A stretch of DNA of 64,000 bases, from assembly GCF_039521565.1 (NCBI RefSeq), contig NZ_BAAACP010000009.1, positions 1-64,000 on the forward strand, written 5' to 3'. The notes under the pieces are model-generated. The model did not search any database. It was not told the DNA's origin and worked only from the letters and a program-made list of their open reading frames with translations. Positions 26,622 to 36,484 of the stretch are shown in pieces (the first letter of the stretch is position 1; each line of letters opens with the position of its first letter). The translations under genes were made by a program, and so were the position numbers. Source of the stretch: Paraclostridium tenue. GTDB lineage: Bacteria; Bacillota; Clostridia; Peptostreptococcales; Peptostreptococcaceae.

Positions 26622-27359
26622 TTACTTAATTGCTTCATCTACTAATGCTTGGAATAACTTTTGCATTATAGGATAATCTCTAGTCATCATTTCTGGATGC
26701 CATTGAACTCCTATTACAAAATCTTCTCCTTCTTTTTCTATAGCTTCAATTACTCCGTCTTTAGATAATGCTGAAACTATATACCCATTAGCTATTTTAT
26801 TTGCAGCTAAGTGGTGGAAACTATTTACATGGATTTCTTTTTCACCTAAAATTTCATATAATTTTGTGCCTTCTTTTATAATTGCTGTATGTGTAGATAC
26901 ATTAGATAAATGTCCCTGATTGTGTTTTATATAACATCCATCTATTAAAGATAAATCTTGATATAAACTACCTCCACCAAATACATTTATAACTTGTTCT
27001 CCTCTACATATTCCTAAGATAGGTTTTTTCATTTCTAATGCATATTTTAATAACTTGAAATCATAAGTATCTCTCTTAGGTAAAATGCCACCTAATTTTT
27101 GGTGAGGTTCTTCTCCCCAGTTTAATGGATTTATGTCATGTCCTCCAGATAATATAAGTCCATCTATATTTTCTACTTGTTCTTTTATTAGTTCATCATC
27201 ATAAACCATTGGGATTATATAAGGAACTGCCTTGCACATTGCTACAGATTGTATATAATCATTATTAACATATGCTCTTTCATATCCTGGGAACATTCCT
27301 CCTTCATCAATTATTAAACTTCCTGTAATTCCTATTATTGGCTTTTTGTTGCTTTTCAT
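26622..27359 (-). CDS. Gamma-glutamyl-hydrolase (peptidase C26 / PuuD-like class I amidotransferase)
   Basis: A 245-residue class I glutamine-amidotransferase-fold hydrolase with nucleophile Cys118 in GICRGEQ and His221-x-Glu223 in GVQWHPEM. The oxyanion region is LILSGGHDINP. It is close to PuuD-type gamma-Glu-GABA hydrolases. ATG 27359 is used; a GTG at 27371 is possible but worse placed relative to GGAG. It is the first gene of the sigma-54-dependent operon with the APC permease and probably releases glutamate plus an amine in the cytoplasm. Confidence 0.85.
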   Translation of the reverse strand: MKSNKKPIIGITGSLIIDEGGMFPGYERAYVNNDYIQSVAMCKAVPYIIPMVYDDELIKEQVENIDGLILSGGHDINPLNWGEEPHQKLGGILPKRDTYDFKLLKYALEMKKPILGICRGEQVINVFGGGSLYQDLSLIDGCYIKHNQGHLSNVSTHTAIIKEGTKLYEILGEKEIHVNSFHHLAANKIANGYIVSALSKDGVIEAIEKEGEDFVIGVQWHPEMMTRDYPIMQKLFQALVDEAIK

Positions 27360-27405
27360 AGCTAAATGCACTCCAATCGTTATATAAAATTTACGTTTAA
27401 TACAT

Positions 27406-27429
27406 AAGGATTAGATATATCTAATCTTT
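27406..27429. promoter_or_regulatory. Palindrome in the leader of the puuD-like operon
   Basis: GATTAGATATATCTAATC is a perfect 18-bp palindrome between the sigma-54 promoter and the start codon. It could be an operator or an RNA hairpin. Confidence 0.5.
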
Positions 27430-27448
27430 ATTTATGATTAACTATAAT

Positions 27449-27465
27449 AGCAACTATTATGCCAA
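27449..27465 (-). promoter_or_regulatory. Sigma-54 (-24/-12) promoter
   Basis: On the minus strand the sequence TTGGCATAATAGTTGCT matches the consensus TTGGCACRNNNNTTGCW at 16 of 17 positions, with GG and GC at the required spacing. Transcription would start about 90 bases before ATG 27359. A sigma-54 activator gene lies directly upstream. Confidence 0.85.
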
Positions 27466-27528
27466 TACTAAAACTTCAAACTTATTTTATTTTAAAAATT
27501 CAAATATATATGCTTATACAGTAGCATT

Positions 27529-27546
27529 TTTAGTATATTTACTAAA
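27529..27546. promoter_or_regulatory. Candidate upstream activator site
   Basis: TTTAGTA-TATT-TACTAAA is a perfect 7-4-7 inverted repeat about 65 bases upstream of the -24 element, a usual distance for a sigma-54 activator. A second palindrome, AAACGTTT, lies at 27558-27565. Assignment to the adjacent activator is inference. Confidence 0.45.
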
Positions 27547-27613
27547 TTTTAAAATGCAAACGTTTCACATAAAAACCACAATAATCTAATAAATTTATTT
27601 TTTATAATTGTAT

Positions 27614-27650
27614 AAAATAGGTTTAATAGGTTAATTACTAAACCTATTTT
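27614..27650 (-). terminator. Terminator of the sigma-54 activator gene
   Basis: AAAATAGGTTTA pairs exactly with TAAACCTATTTT and begins six bases after the stop codon. Confidence 0.7.
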
Positions 27651-27655
27651 ATAAC

Positions 27656-29668
27656 CTATTTTATATTTTCAAGTATTTCTAATCCTTTTTTATTTAACTC
27701 ACTACCTTTTCGACCTATCCCTGATACTATAAGGTTTATATCTTTAAGTACTTCTAATATATGTCTAACTTCACCTTCTGTAATTAACACATTGTTTTCA
27801 GTAAGATCTTTTAATATACTTATTCTTCCTGAAGATTTATTTAGTAAACTATGCCTCTTAATACATTCCATAACTTCAACAGTTTTTTCAATACAAGTTT
27901 TATCTTTTATATAACTAATTTCTTTACTATAATCTTTTCTTATATTTTTCAAATTATGTGGTAAATCACTTAAAAGAACTTTTTCTCCTGAAGCCATAGT
28001 GTTTATATACATAGCTATATTTCTAAGTTCTCTTATATTTCCAGGCCAGTTGTAATTAATTATTATATCTTGTACTTCTTCACTTATATTTATATCTTTA
28101 TTTATAAAATGTTTAAGCATCATGTTTATGTCTTCTTTTCTCTCTCTTAAAGGTGGAATATGTATAGGTAATACATTTATTCTATAGTATAAGTCAGATC
28201 TAAACTTTTCTTCTTTTATCATACTTAATAAATCTCTATTAGTAGCTGCTATAACTCTAACATCAACATCTATTACACTTTGACCTCCAACCCTCATAAC
28301 TTGATTTTCCTGAAGTACTCTAAGTAATTTAATTTGAAGATACATAGGCATATCACCTATCTCATCTAAAAATATAGTCCCATTATGTGCTTGTTCAAAC
28401 AAACCCTTTTTCCCACCTTTTAAAGCTCCTGTAAATGCACCTTCTTCATATCCAAACAATTCACTTTCAAGTAAATTTTCAGGCATTGCAGCACAATTTA
28501 TAGCTATAAATGGTTGATTACTCCTATTAGATTCATTGTGTATTGACTGAGCTAATAATTCTTTACCAGTACCACTTTCTCCAGTTATTAATACAGTGTA
28601 ATCTGATTTAGAAATTTTCTTAGCTAGATTTTTAGTATTTTCCATATTTTCAGAATTAGTTTTTATATCATCAAAAGTATACCTAGCAACTTGTCCTTTA
28701 TCTCTAAGAATTTTGCTTAAATTTTGTTCTAACTTCTTTATATATGTTATTTCTTGTATACAAAAATACACTCCTATATCTTTTCCAAAACTATTTATAT
28801 TGTATCTATTTACAGTTATATATTTATTTCTAAATTTAAATACCTCATCATCTGAACTTTTTAATTCCAAAATTGAAACTATTTCTTTATTATCTAAATT
28901 TTTAATACTTTTTCCAACTATATCTGTTTTTATATCCAATATATTTTTAGCACTTTCATTGCACACTTTTATATATCCATCATTAGAAATTAATATCATT
29001 CCATTTTTAGATAAATTTATAATAGATTTTAATTCATCATTTTCTACTGTTAAATTTTTATATGTATGGTTTACACCAGAGTGAAGACTTATAACATCCT
29101 CAGAATATTTTATTAGTCTCTCTGTTATATCTTTATCATCTATATTCAATTTAGTTATTATTTGTAAAAAAGTAGATATATCAATAAATCTATGTCCTAT
29201 ATCAATTACTTCATCTATATAACTTGGAACTAAATTAACTTCTCCAGGAGTTATACAAACTTTAATATTTTTATATTCTTTTTCTTTATTATAAGGAATT
29301 AAATTCAAATGATTTATTCCTATATGATACAAAATTGATATAGTTTCAAGTATAGTTTGTTCATTATCATTTACAACTAATACATCTATATCTTTTGGTA
29401 ATGAAAATAATTTATAAATATCATTTTGTTTAACACTTCTATTTATAATAATTATTTTTTTACTATCATCTACATAATCTTTTATTTTTATATACCTTTC
29501 TCTAAGCATGACAAGAACTACATCATCTTTTATTACTTTTCCTTTTTCTAAATTATTAAAAAAGTAATTATTAATTTTTACCGTATCTTTAAAAATCATC
29601 TTTATATTATTATTTAAAAAAACCTCTAATTTAGATAATCCATCTGTAACTACACCTATAGTTTTCAT
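27656..29668 (-). CDS. Sigma-54-dependent transcriptional activator with PAS domain
   Basis: A 670-residue enhancer-binding protein. Residues 1-200 resemble a PrpR-like N-terminal sensor, a PAS domain lies at about 212-315, and the AAA+ domain is at 335-570. The AAA+ domain has Walker A GESGTGKE (363-370), the sigma-54 contact loop GAFTGA (410-415) and Walker B IFLDE (432-436). The C-terminus (about 590-670) is a winged-helix-like domain rather than the common Fis helix-turn-helix. It is encoded just upstream of the sigma-54 promoter that drives the gamma-glutamyl hydrolase and permease genes, so it is the likely activator of that operon. Confidence 0.92.
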   Translation of the reverse strand: MKTIGVVTDGLSKLEVFLNNNIKMIFKDTVKINNYFFNNLEKGKVIKDDVVLVMLRERYIKIKDYVDDSKKIIIINRSVKQNDIYKLFSLPKDIDVLVVNDNEQTILETISILYHIGINHLNLIPYNKEKEYKNIKVCITPGEVNLVPSYIDEVIDIGHRFIDISTFLQIITKLNIDDKDITERLIKYSEDVISLHSGVNHTYKNLTVENDELKSIINLSKNGMILISNDGYIKVCNESAKNILDIKTDIVGKSIKNLDNKEIVSILELKSSDDEVFKFRNKYITVNRYNINSFGKDIGVYFCIQEITYIKKLEQNLSKILRDKGQVARYTFDDIKTNSENMENTKNLAKKISKSDYTVLITGESGTGKELLAQSIHNESNRSNQPFIAINCAAMPENLLESELFGYEEGAFTGALKGGKKGLFEQAHNGTIFLDEIGDMPMYLQIKLLRVLQENQVMRVGGQSVIDVDVRVIAATNRDLLSMIKEEKFRSDLYYRINVLPIHIPPLRERKEDINMMLKHFINKDINISEEVQDIIINYNWPGNIRELRNIAMYINTMASGEKVLLSDLPHNLKNIRKDYSKEISYIKDKTCIEKTVEVMECIKRHSLLNKSSGRISILKDLTENNVLITEGEVRHILEVLKDINLIVSGIGRKGSELNKKGLEILENIK

Positions 29669-29719
29669 CTTATATCTCCTTTTTTAAACCTAAGTAACTG
29701 TATGTAAATTCTTTAAATT

Positions 29720-29750
29720 AAAAAAAAGATGACTAATGCCATCCCTTTTT
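29720..29750 (-). terminator. Terminator of the C_GCAxxG_C_C gene
   Basis: On the minus strand, GATGGC-ATTA-GTCATC forms a 6-bp stem (one G-U) followed by eight T. Confidence 0.7.
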
Positions 29751-29794
29751 AATGAATTTATTTAAATAAAGTTTTTATTAAAATTAATAAATAT

Positions 29795-30157
29795 TTAGTT
29801 ATTTACTATTTCATTTAATGCGTCATATGCAAAGTCAATTATCTCTGAACAACTAACTTTATTCTTCTTTAAATCTCTACATATTTCACTATTATATCTT
29901 TCTCTAACTTTATTCATTAATTCTCTAGAATATTGTCTAGCATCATTTGATTCAGAACTATCTTCTCTTCCTTTTAAATATCCCAATACTAATATAGCTG
30001 CATTTACAGCTCCGCAAAGACTTCCAACTGTCATTCCTGTGCCCATACCACTACCTAATGCAACTGGTATATCTGTATTATGTTCCTCGTTATATGATTT
30101 TATTATAGATTCTGCACAATTGTATCCTTGTTGATGATATAATGATGGTTTTGTCAT
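29795..30157 (-). CDS. C_GCAxxG_C_C family redox-type protein
   Basis: A 120-residue protein of the C_GCAxxG_C_C family. Conserved cysteines lie in GYNCAESI, SLCGAVNAAI (a variant of CGAxxG), EICRD and VSCSEII. Family members occur widely in anaerobes and are thought to be redox- or metal-related, but no reaction is established. ATG 30157 follows GGAGGAAA. Single gene between terminators. Confidence 0.8.
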   Translation of the reverse strand: MTKPSLYHQQGYNCAESIIKSYNEEHNTDIPVALGSGMGTGMTVGSLCGAVNAAILVLGYLKGREDSSESNDARQYSRELMNKVRERYNSEICRDLKKNKVSCSEIIDFAYDALNEIVNN

Positions 30158-30258
30158 TTATATTTCCTCCACTCTATATAAAATTTTCAAAGTAAATTTT
30201 AATTAATAACCTATATAATATATATTAACTCATTTACTTAATATCTGATGTAAAAATA

Positions 30259-31491
30259 TTAAACATTATAAACTTCTTCTCTTGTATTTATAAATTCATC
30301 TAACTTTTTACAAAGTCCTAACCAAGTTTTATCATTCATATTTAAAGCTTTATTTCTTGTATTAAACTGAAGTATATTTTCTATCATTTCATTTATCGCT
30401 AAACCTAAATTTTTTTCAAATTCTGGAAGTTGACTTTCTAATGGCAAACCAATTCCCTTCATATCAGGCAAATTAATATACTTTATCTTTCCTGATGTAT
30501 TTATATCTTCTCCAATCCATTCACTTATCCCAGGTATATTAGTGGTAATTACGTTACATCCACTAGCTAAAGCTTCTATTACCACTAGTGGTAAACCTTC
30601 AAAAAATGACGGTAATATAAATATATGAGTATTTCTAAATACTTTAGCTAAATCTGTTTGTTTAATTTTCCCTAGAAAATTTATATTTATTTTACATCTT
30701 TTAGAAAGTTTAATTATACTTTCATACTCTTCTTTATTACTTCCATCTCCGACTATATTTACATTTATAATTTCTTTTTTATAATCGATTTTATCTAAAG
30801 CTTTTATCAAAGATTCTACTCCTTTGAGTTTACAAATCTTTCCTGCAAACGTAATATTTATAATATCATTATTTATTTGTTTATTAAAAAATATATTTTC
30901 ATCATATCCACTTCCTAATGAAAACACTTTATTCTCATCTATATTAAAAATATCAATTATTTCTTTTTTCTGTTCATCATGAAGTGAAAATATCATATGT
31001 AAATTACTTATGTTATCTTTTATATATTCCTTTTCTAAATCATGACTTTTTATTTGTTTAAGGCATGTCCCATGACATACCCCTACAACAGGAATATCCT
31101 TTACTGTTTCTCTTATAAAAGCAGTTATTAGATATAAATGATGACAGATTATTAAATCTGGATTTATTTCATTTATTGCTTTTTCTAAATTATATTTAAA
31201 AACTTCTTTTAATCTATTTACCATATCCAAATTCATATACCTATATACAGTGCTTTCATAAGGCATAATATCACTCATACCTACAACATTAAAAGGTAAT
31301 TTTTCTGTATTATAAATTACAGGATAAAAACTTATATTCTCATCAAAACATCTTCTAGAATCATTTTTATCAATACCTGCTATTACTCCTTGCTTATACC
31401 CTAAAACATTAAACCCTTTTATCATTCCACTCATATAAATTCCACTGCCGGTGCTATTTGGTTTTTGCGTTATTATATGTAGTATATTCAT
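30259..31491 (-). CDS. GT4-family glycosyltransferase
   Basis: A 410-residue retaining glycosyltransferase of the GT-B fold. The N-terminal domain starts ITQKPNSTGSGIYMSGM (acceptor side). The C-terminal nucleotide-sugar domain has FAGKICKLKGVESLI, NIVGDG and the E-x7-E motif in FFEGLPLVVIEALASG. There is no signal peptide. It starts 20 bases after the PP2C-like phosphatase gene, so the two form an operon. Substrate and product are unknown; a role in cell-envelope or small-molecule glycosylation is possible. Confidence 0.85.
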   Translation of the reverse strand: MNILHIITQKPNSTGSGIYMSGMIKGFNVLGYKQGVIAGIDKNDSRRCFDENISFYPVIYNTEKLPFNVVGMSDIMPYESTVYRYMNLDMVNRLKEVFKYNLEKAINEINPDLIICHHLYLITAFIRETVKDIPVVGVCHGTCLKQIKSHDLEKEYIKDNISNLHMIFSLHDEQKKEIIDIFNIDENKVFSLGSGYDENIFFNKQINNDIINITFAGKICKLKGVESLIKALDKIDYKKEIINVNIVGDGSNKEEYESIIKLSKRCKININFLGKIKQTDLAKVFRNTHIFILPSFFEGLPLVVIEALASGCNVITTNIPGISEWIGEDINTSGKIKYINLPDMKGIGLPLESQLPEFEKNLGLAINEMIENILQFNTRNKALNMNDKTWLGLCKKLDEFINTREEVYNV

Positions 31492-31511
31492 ATATCCCCC
31501 TTATTAATGAT

Positions 31512-32360
31512 TTAAAAATTTATGTCTAAATAAATACATGAAGAATCGTCATTTATTTTAAATCTTGGAAATTTAGTCGTAAGATAATCATCTTCTTCTA
31601 TTTTTCTAAGTTTATTATAAATATTGCCAATTCCACTTTCTTCTACATTATTTAAAAGTTCTTGTTCTTCTATTTCATTGTATCTATCACTAATGCATGA
31701 AAAACCATCACTAGTTAACATAAGTTTTATATTATCTTTTATATATATAAACCCATTTATTGAGTTATCTATAGCTTCTTTATCAAAATCTAAAATCCAA
31801 TATCCATCTTTTGTATTCTTTTTTAATCTATTAGCTATAATTGTTTTCATAACTCTACTTTTAATTTCTTCATAAGAAAGCTTACTTAAATTAGGCAAAC
31901 TTTCCATTTCGTCATATACTAATTTATCTAAATAGCATAAAGTTCTATCTTTTATAATTTTTACTTTGTCTTTTTGTTTCAAATGAAGTGCACAATCTCC
32001 TAGTAAAAAATATTCTATTTTATCTTTATAAAATTTTATAATAGAAATAGAACTTGAAGGAGTATCCAATTTTTCTATTTTATCTTTATTTACAATACCA
32101 TAGTACTCATCACTAATTAATTTTATTCCATCAGCCATAATTTCTTTTAGTGTAATTTCTTTATGTATATTTTGATGTAGATATTTATTCCACCAGTTTA
32201 CATACCAATTAGCATCACTTTTATCAGATACTAAATTTTTATTATTAAGTCCTGTAGCTCCATCTAGTACCCAAGCTCCAAACGGATTAACACCTACTAT
32301 ATCTTCATTATACTTTGCACTTCCTTTATAACATAAAGTATCACAAATTTTAATCTCCAT
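31512..32360 (-). CDS. PP2C-like protein phosphatase
   Basis: A 282-residue PPM/PP2C-fold protein. Metal-binding acidic residues are seen in YNEDIVG, WVLDGATG and LTSDGFS, and LLGDCALHL corresponds to the central GD motif. It is shorter and more divergent than PrpC, and no PASTA or HPK kinase gene is nearby. It is the first gene of an operon with a GT4 glycosyltransferase. Target proteins are unknown. Confidence 0.78.
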   Translation of the reverse strand: MEIKICDTLCYKGSAKYNEDIVGVNPFGAWVLDGATGLNNKNLVSDKSDANWYVNWWNKYLHQNIHKEITLKEIMADGIKLISDEYYGIVNKDKIEKLDTPSSSISIIKFYKDKIEYFLLGDCALHLKQKDKVKIIKDRTLCYLDKLVYDEMESLPNLSKLSYEEIKSRVMKTIIANRLKKNTKDGYWILDFDKEAIDNSINGFIYIKDNIKLMLTSDGFSCISDRYNEIEEQELLNNVEESGIGNIYNKLRKIEEDDYLTTKFPRFKINDDSSCIYLDINF

Positions 32361-32569
32361 ATGACATCCTCCATCTATGGCACATCTATATTACCATATA
32401 AATTTTAAAAAACTTGTCGAAAAATGTGTAAAAAAGTATCATTTTATATTAATTCCCTAATATTTAAAGATTTACCTTTAATTTAGTCTATTCTATATAA
32501 ATTGTTAACTTTCCTTTATATGTTCCATAGTATATATTTTTTATTTTTATATAAACTAATTTATAGTGA

Positions 32570-32609
32570 AAAAAAGACTATTTCAAGTAATTTGAAATAG
32601 TCTTTTTTT
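32570..32609 (-). terminator. Terminator of the purine operon
   Basis: AAAAAGACTATTTCAA pairs with TTTGAAATAGTCTTTTT around a short loop and borders the purL stop at 32611. Confidence 0.88.
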
Positions 32610-32610
32610 A

Positions 32611-35600
32611 TTATTTAAAATATTTAACTCCCGATTCGAATATTTTTTGGTCTTTTTCTCCTAATATATTTTTAACAACTTGATTTCCAATTCTTTCTGA
32701 GTGCCCCATTTTCCCAAGAATTCTTCCATCAATACTTGTTATACCTTCAACTGCAAAAGTAGATCCATTTGGATTAAATTCTATATCATAGGTTGCATTT
32801 CCTTCAAGGTCAACATATTGAGTAGCTATTTGACCATTGGCTATTAATTGTTTTAAAGTTTTTTCATCTGCTACAAATCTTCCTTCACCATGAGAAACTG
32901 CTATACTGTGAATATCTCCAACTTCTGTACCATATAGCCAAGGAGATTTATTAGATGCTATTCTTGTGTTAACCATTTTGGCTTGATGTCTTCCTATTTT
33001 ATTATAGGTAAGTGTAGGACAATTTTTATCTATATCCATTATTTCACCATATGGTACTAAACCTAATTTTATAAGTGCTTGGAATCCATTACATATCCCT
33101 AGCATTAATCCATCTTGTTTAGTTAAAAATTCATTAACTGCTTCAGCTATTTTAGGATTTCTAAATACTGTAGCTATAAATTTTCCTGAGCCGTCAGGCT
33201 CATCTCCCGCACTAAATCCTCCAGGTAACATTATTATTTGTGAAGATTTTATTTCTTCTACCATAGAATCTATAGAACTTTCTATATCTTTATCAGTTAA
33301 GTTCTTAAATACTTTTATAGAAGTTTTTGCTCCAGCTTTCTCAAATATTCTAGCTGAATCATATTCACAATTTGTTCCTGGAAAAGTTGGTATAAATACC
33401 TTTGGCGAAGCCAAACTTATTCCTGATTTACTGTCTTTAGTGTCTGTTATAAAACTTATAGTTTCTATTTTTTCTTTAATCGTCTCAACCCTTGTTGGAA
33501 ATATTGGTTCTAAAACTTCACAGTATTTATTGTATATAAAATCTATATCTATTTCTTCATTTTCTATAAATATAGATTTTTCTTTTACTGTATTTCCCAA
33601 TATCTTATAATTGTATCCTTTTAATGATTCTAAAACTTCTTTATCATCACCTTTTAATTCAAGTATTATATTTCCATAAGATGCCCCAAATAATATACTT
33701 TCATCTATTTTAATAGATTCATTAAACCTAAATCCTATTTTATTTCCAAAACTCATTTTGCATATTGCTTCGCATACTCCACCATAGCCTATTGAGTAAG
33801 CTGAGCTTACTTTTTCACTTTTTATAAGATCAGTTACTTTAGATAAGTTTTTCTTTAATTCCTCAAAATCAATTACTTTATTTTCAAATACCTTTGTTGA
33901 TAACATTATTACTGTAGAATTAGAATTTTTAAATTCTGGGGATAAGACCTGTTTTGCATCCACAGTATCAACAGCAAAAGAAACTAATGTTGGTGGTACA
34001 TCTATATCTTTAAAAGTCCCTGACATACTATCTTTTCCACCTATTGCTGGTATTCCTAATTTATTTTGTGCATAATATGCCCCAAGTAATGCAGAAAATG
34101 GTTTACCCCATTTTACTTCACTTATCCCCAATTTCTCAAAATACTCTTGAAGAGTAAGTCTTATTGAACTAAAATTACCCCCAATAGCCACAACTTTACA
34201 CACAGATTCAACTACTGCATATAAAGCTCCATGAAATGGACTGTACTTTCCTATCTTAGGGTTATATCCATATGTCATTATAGTAGATGTGTCTGTCTCT
34301 CCATTAAGAACAGGAATTTTTGCCACCATTCCTTGAGTTGGAGTAGCTTGATATTTACCTCCAAATGGTAATAACACTGTATTTCCTCCGATTGTATTAT
34401 CAAACTTTTCAACTAGTCCTTTTTTTGAGCAAACATTTAAATCTGTCATAGTTTCTACAAACTTATCTTTTAAACTTATTTCTTTATCTACTACTTCAAA
34501 TTTATTTTCTTTTACTTTATTATTTATTTTTATATCATCTATAGCTTTAACTCTAACCTTGGTAGTTTGTTTAACTCCATTAGTTTCTATAAAATCTCTA
34601 GCCATATCTACTATAGCTTTTCCATTCCAAAATATTCTAACTCTTTTACTATCAGTTACATCAGCAACATAAGTAGCCTCTAAATTTTCTTCTCTAGCCA
34701 TATTTATAAACTTTTCTATGTTTTCTTTTTTTATAACTACAGCCATACGTTCTTGAGATTCTGATATAGCTAACTCTGTTCCATCTAATCCTTCATATTT
34801 TTTAGGAATAAAATCTAGGTTTATATCTATACTTTCTGCTATCTCACCAATAGCTACACAAACCCCACCAGCTCCAAAATCATTACATCTTTTTATCATT
34901 TGAGCTACTTCTTTATTTCTAAAAAATCTTTGTATCTTTCTTTCATTTGGAGCATCACCTTTTTGTACCTCAGCGCTACAAGTAAATAAAGATTCTTCAC
35001 TATGCTCTTTTGAAGAACCCGTTGCTCCTCCACATCCATCTCTACCAGTCTTTCCTCCAAGTAATATAACTACATCTCCACTTTCTGGAGTTTCTCTTAT
35101 TACATTTTCTTTTGGTGCTGCTGCTATCACTGCCCCTATCTCCATCCTTTTAGCCACAAAATCTTCATCATATAATTCTGTAACTTGACCTGTAGAAAGT
35201 CCTATCTGATTTCCATATGAACTATATCCATTAGCAGCTTGAGTAGTTATTTTCTTTTGCATTAACTTTCCTTCTAATGTATCTTCTAAGGAAGTTCTAG
35301 GGTCAGCACTTCCTGTAACTCTCATTGCTTGATACACATAACTTCTACCTGAAAGTGGATCTCTTATAGCTCCTCCTAAACAAGTTGCAGCTCCTCCAAA
35401 TGGCTCTATTTCTGTTGGATGGTTATGTGTTTCATTTTTAAACATTACTAAATATTCTTCTTTTTTCCCATCTATTTCAACATCAACATTTATACTACAA
35501 GCATTTATTTCTTCACTTACATCTAAGTCTTCTAGTTTTCCTATCTTTCTTAATTCTTTCATAGCTATTGTTGCTATATCCATTAAACAAACATCTCTAT

Positions 35601-36426
35601 TTGTTTCACCGTAAACATTTTTTCTTGATTGTAAATAAAGATCATAAGCCTCTTTTACTACATTTGTATATTTACTTTCTTCTATAACTATATCCTCTAT
35701 TTTTGTCATGAAAGTAGTATGTCTACAATGATCTGACCAATAAGTATCTAAAACTTTTATTTCTGTTATTGTAGGATTTCTATTTTCTATTTGTTTAAAA
35801 TATTTCTGTACATGAAGTAAATCGTCAAAAGTCATTGCAAGACCTAAAGTATTCACTAAATCTTTTAATTGATTTTCTTCTAAATTTATAAATTCTTCTA
35901 ATATATCTACTGATGTTGGTATTTCAGTATCAACTTCTAAAGTTTTAGGTTTTTCTAATATTGCCTCTCTACTATCTACAGGATTTATACAATAAGTTTT
36001 TATTTTCTTAAATTGTTCATCGGTTATGTTTCCTGTAAGAATTACAACTTTTGCTGTATTTATAATAGGTCTTATTCCTTCGTTAATAATTTGTATACAT
36101 TGAGATGCCCAATCACCTCTTTGGTCATATTGGCCAGGTAAATATTCTATAGCAAATACTCTATCTTCTTTGCTTAATTCTACATACTCTTTATATACAT
36201 CATCTGTATTAGGCTCTGAAAATACAGTATTTATTGCTTTTTCATATACTTCATCTTCTATTTTTTCTATATCATATCTATTTAAAATCCTTAAATTTTC
36301 TATTGTATCTATATTCAAACTTTCTTCTAAATCAAATTTTAGATGCTTGGCTTCTAAGTCAAATCCTTGCTTTTTCTCAACTAATATTCTTCTTACAGAA
36401 GATGCTAAGTTAGTGATAGACATCAT
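32611..36426 (-). CDS. purL: Phosphoribosylformylglycinamidine synthase, single-chain type
   Basis: A 1271-residue FGAM synthase: FGAR, glutamine and ATP give FGAM in step 4 of IMP synthesis. It carries an N-terminal PurS-like domain, two PurM-like halves (GGKTGRDGCGGATGSS, GGKDSMSGTF) and a C-terminal glutaminase with GTNCEYDSA, nucleophile Cys in GICNGFQAL and SHGEGRF. This fused form replaces the separate PurS, PurQ and short PurL of Bacillus and is seen in Peptostreptococcaceae. ATG 36426 is chosen after GGGGGTAAA; the in-frame ATG at 36441 precedes the ribosome site. It is the last gene of the pur operon. Confidence 0.95.
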   Translation of the reverse strand: MMSITNLASSVRRILVEKKQGFDLEAKHLKFDLEESLNIDTIENLRILNRYDIEKIEDEVYEKAINTVFSEPNTDDVYKEYVELSKEDRVFAIEYLPGQYDQRGDWASQCIQIINEGIRPIINTAKVVILTGNITDEQFKKIKTYCINPVDSREAILEKPKTLEVDTEIPTSVDILEEFINLEENQLKDLVNTLGLAMTFDDLLHVQKYFKQIENRNPTITEIKVLDTYWSDHCRHTTFMTKIEDIVIEESKYTNVVKEAYDLYLQSRKNVYGETNRDVCLMDIATIAMKELRKIGKLEDLDVSEEINACSINVDVEIDGKKEEYLVMFKNETHNHPTEIEPFGGAATCLGGAIRDPLSGRSYVYQAMRVTGSADPRTSLEDTLEGKLMQKKITTQAANGYSSYGNQIGLSTGQVTELYDEDFVAKRMEIGAVIAAAPKENVIRETPESGDVVILLGGKTGRDGCGGATGSSKEHSEESLFTCSAEVQKGDAPNERKIQRFFRNKEVAQMIKRCNDFGAGGVCVAIGEIAESIDINLDFIPKKYEGLDGTELAISESQERMAVVIKKENIEKFINMAREENLEATYVADVTDSKRVRIFWNGKAIVDMARDFIETNGVKQTTKVRVKAIDDIKINNKVKENKFEVVDKEISLKDKFVETMTDLNVCSKKGLVEKFDNTIGGNTVLLPFGGKYQATPTQGMVAKIPVLNGETDTSTIMTYGYNPKIGKYSPFHGALYAVVESVCKVVAIGGNFSSIRLTLQEYFEKLGISEVKWGKPFSALLGAYYAQNKLGIPAIGGKDSMSGTFKDIDVPPTLVSFAVDTVDAKQVLSPEFKNSNSTVIMLSTKVFENKVIDFEELKKNLSKVTDLIKSEKVSSAYSIGYGGVCEAICKMSFGNKIGFRFNESIKIDESILFGASYGNIILELKGDDKEVLESLKGYNYKILGNTVKEKSIFIENEEIDIDFIYNKYCEVLEPIFPTRVETIKEKIETISFITDTKDSKSGISLASPKVFIPTFPGTNCEYDSARIFEKAGAKTSIKVFKNLTDKDIESSIDSMVEEIKSSQIIMLPGGFSAGDEPDGSGKFIATVFRNPKIAEAVNEFLTKQDGLMLGICNGFQALIKLGLVPYGEIMDIDKNCPTLTYNKIGRHQAKMVNTRIASNKSPWLYGTEVGDIHSIAVSHGEGRFVADEKTLKQLIANGQIATQYVDLEGNATYDIEFNPNGSTFAVEGITSIDGRILGKMGHSERIGNQVVKNILGEKDQKIFESGVKYFK

Positions 36427-36484
36427 AGTATTTACCCCCATTAAATGAATTGGTTTAGTCTCTCATTATATAAGTCATAGCTTC

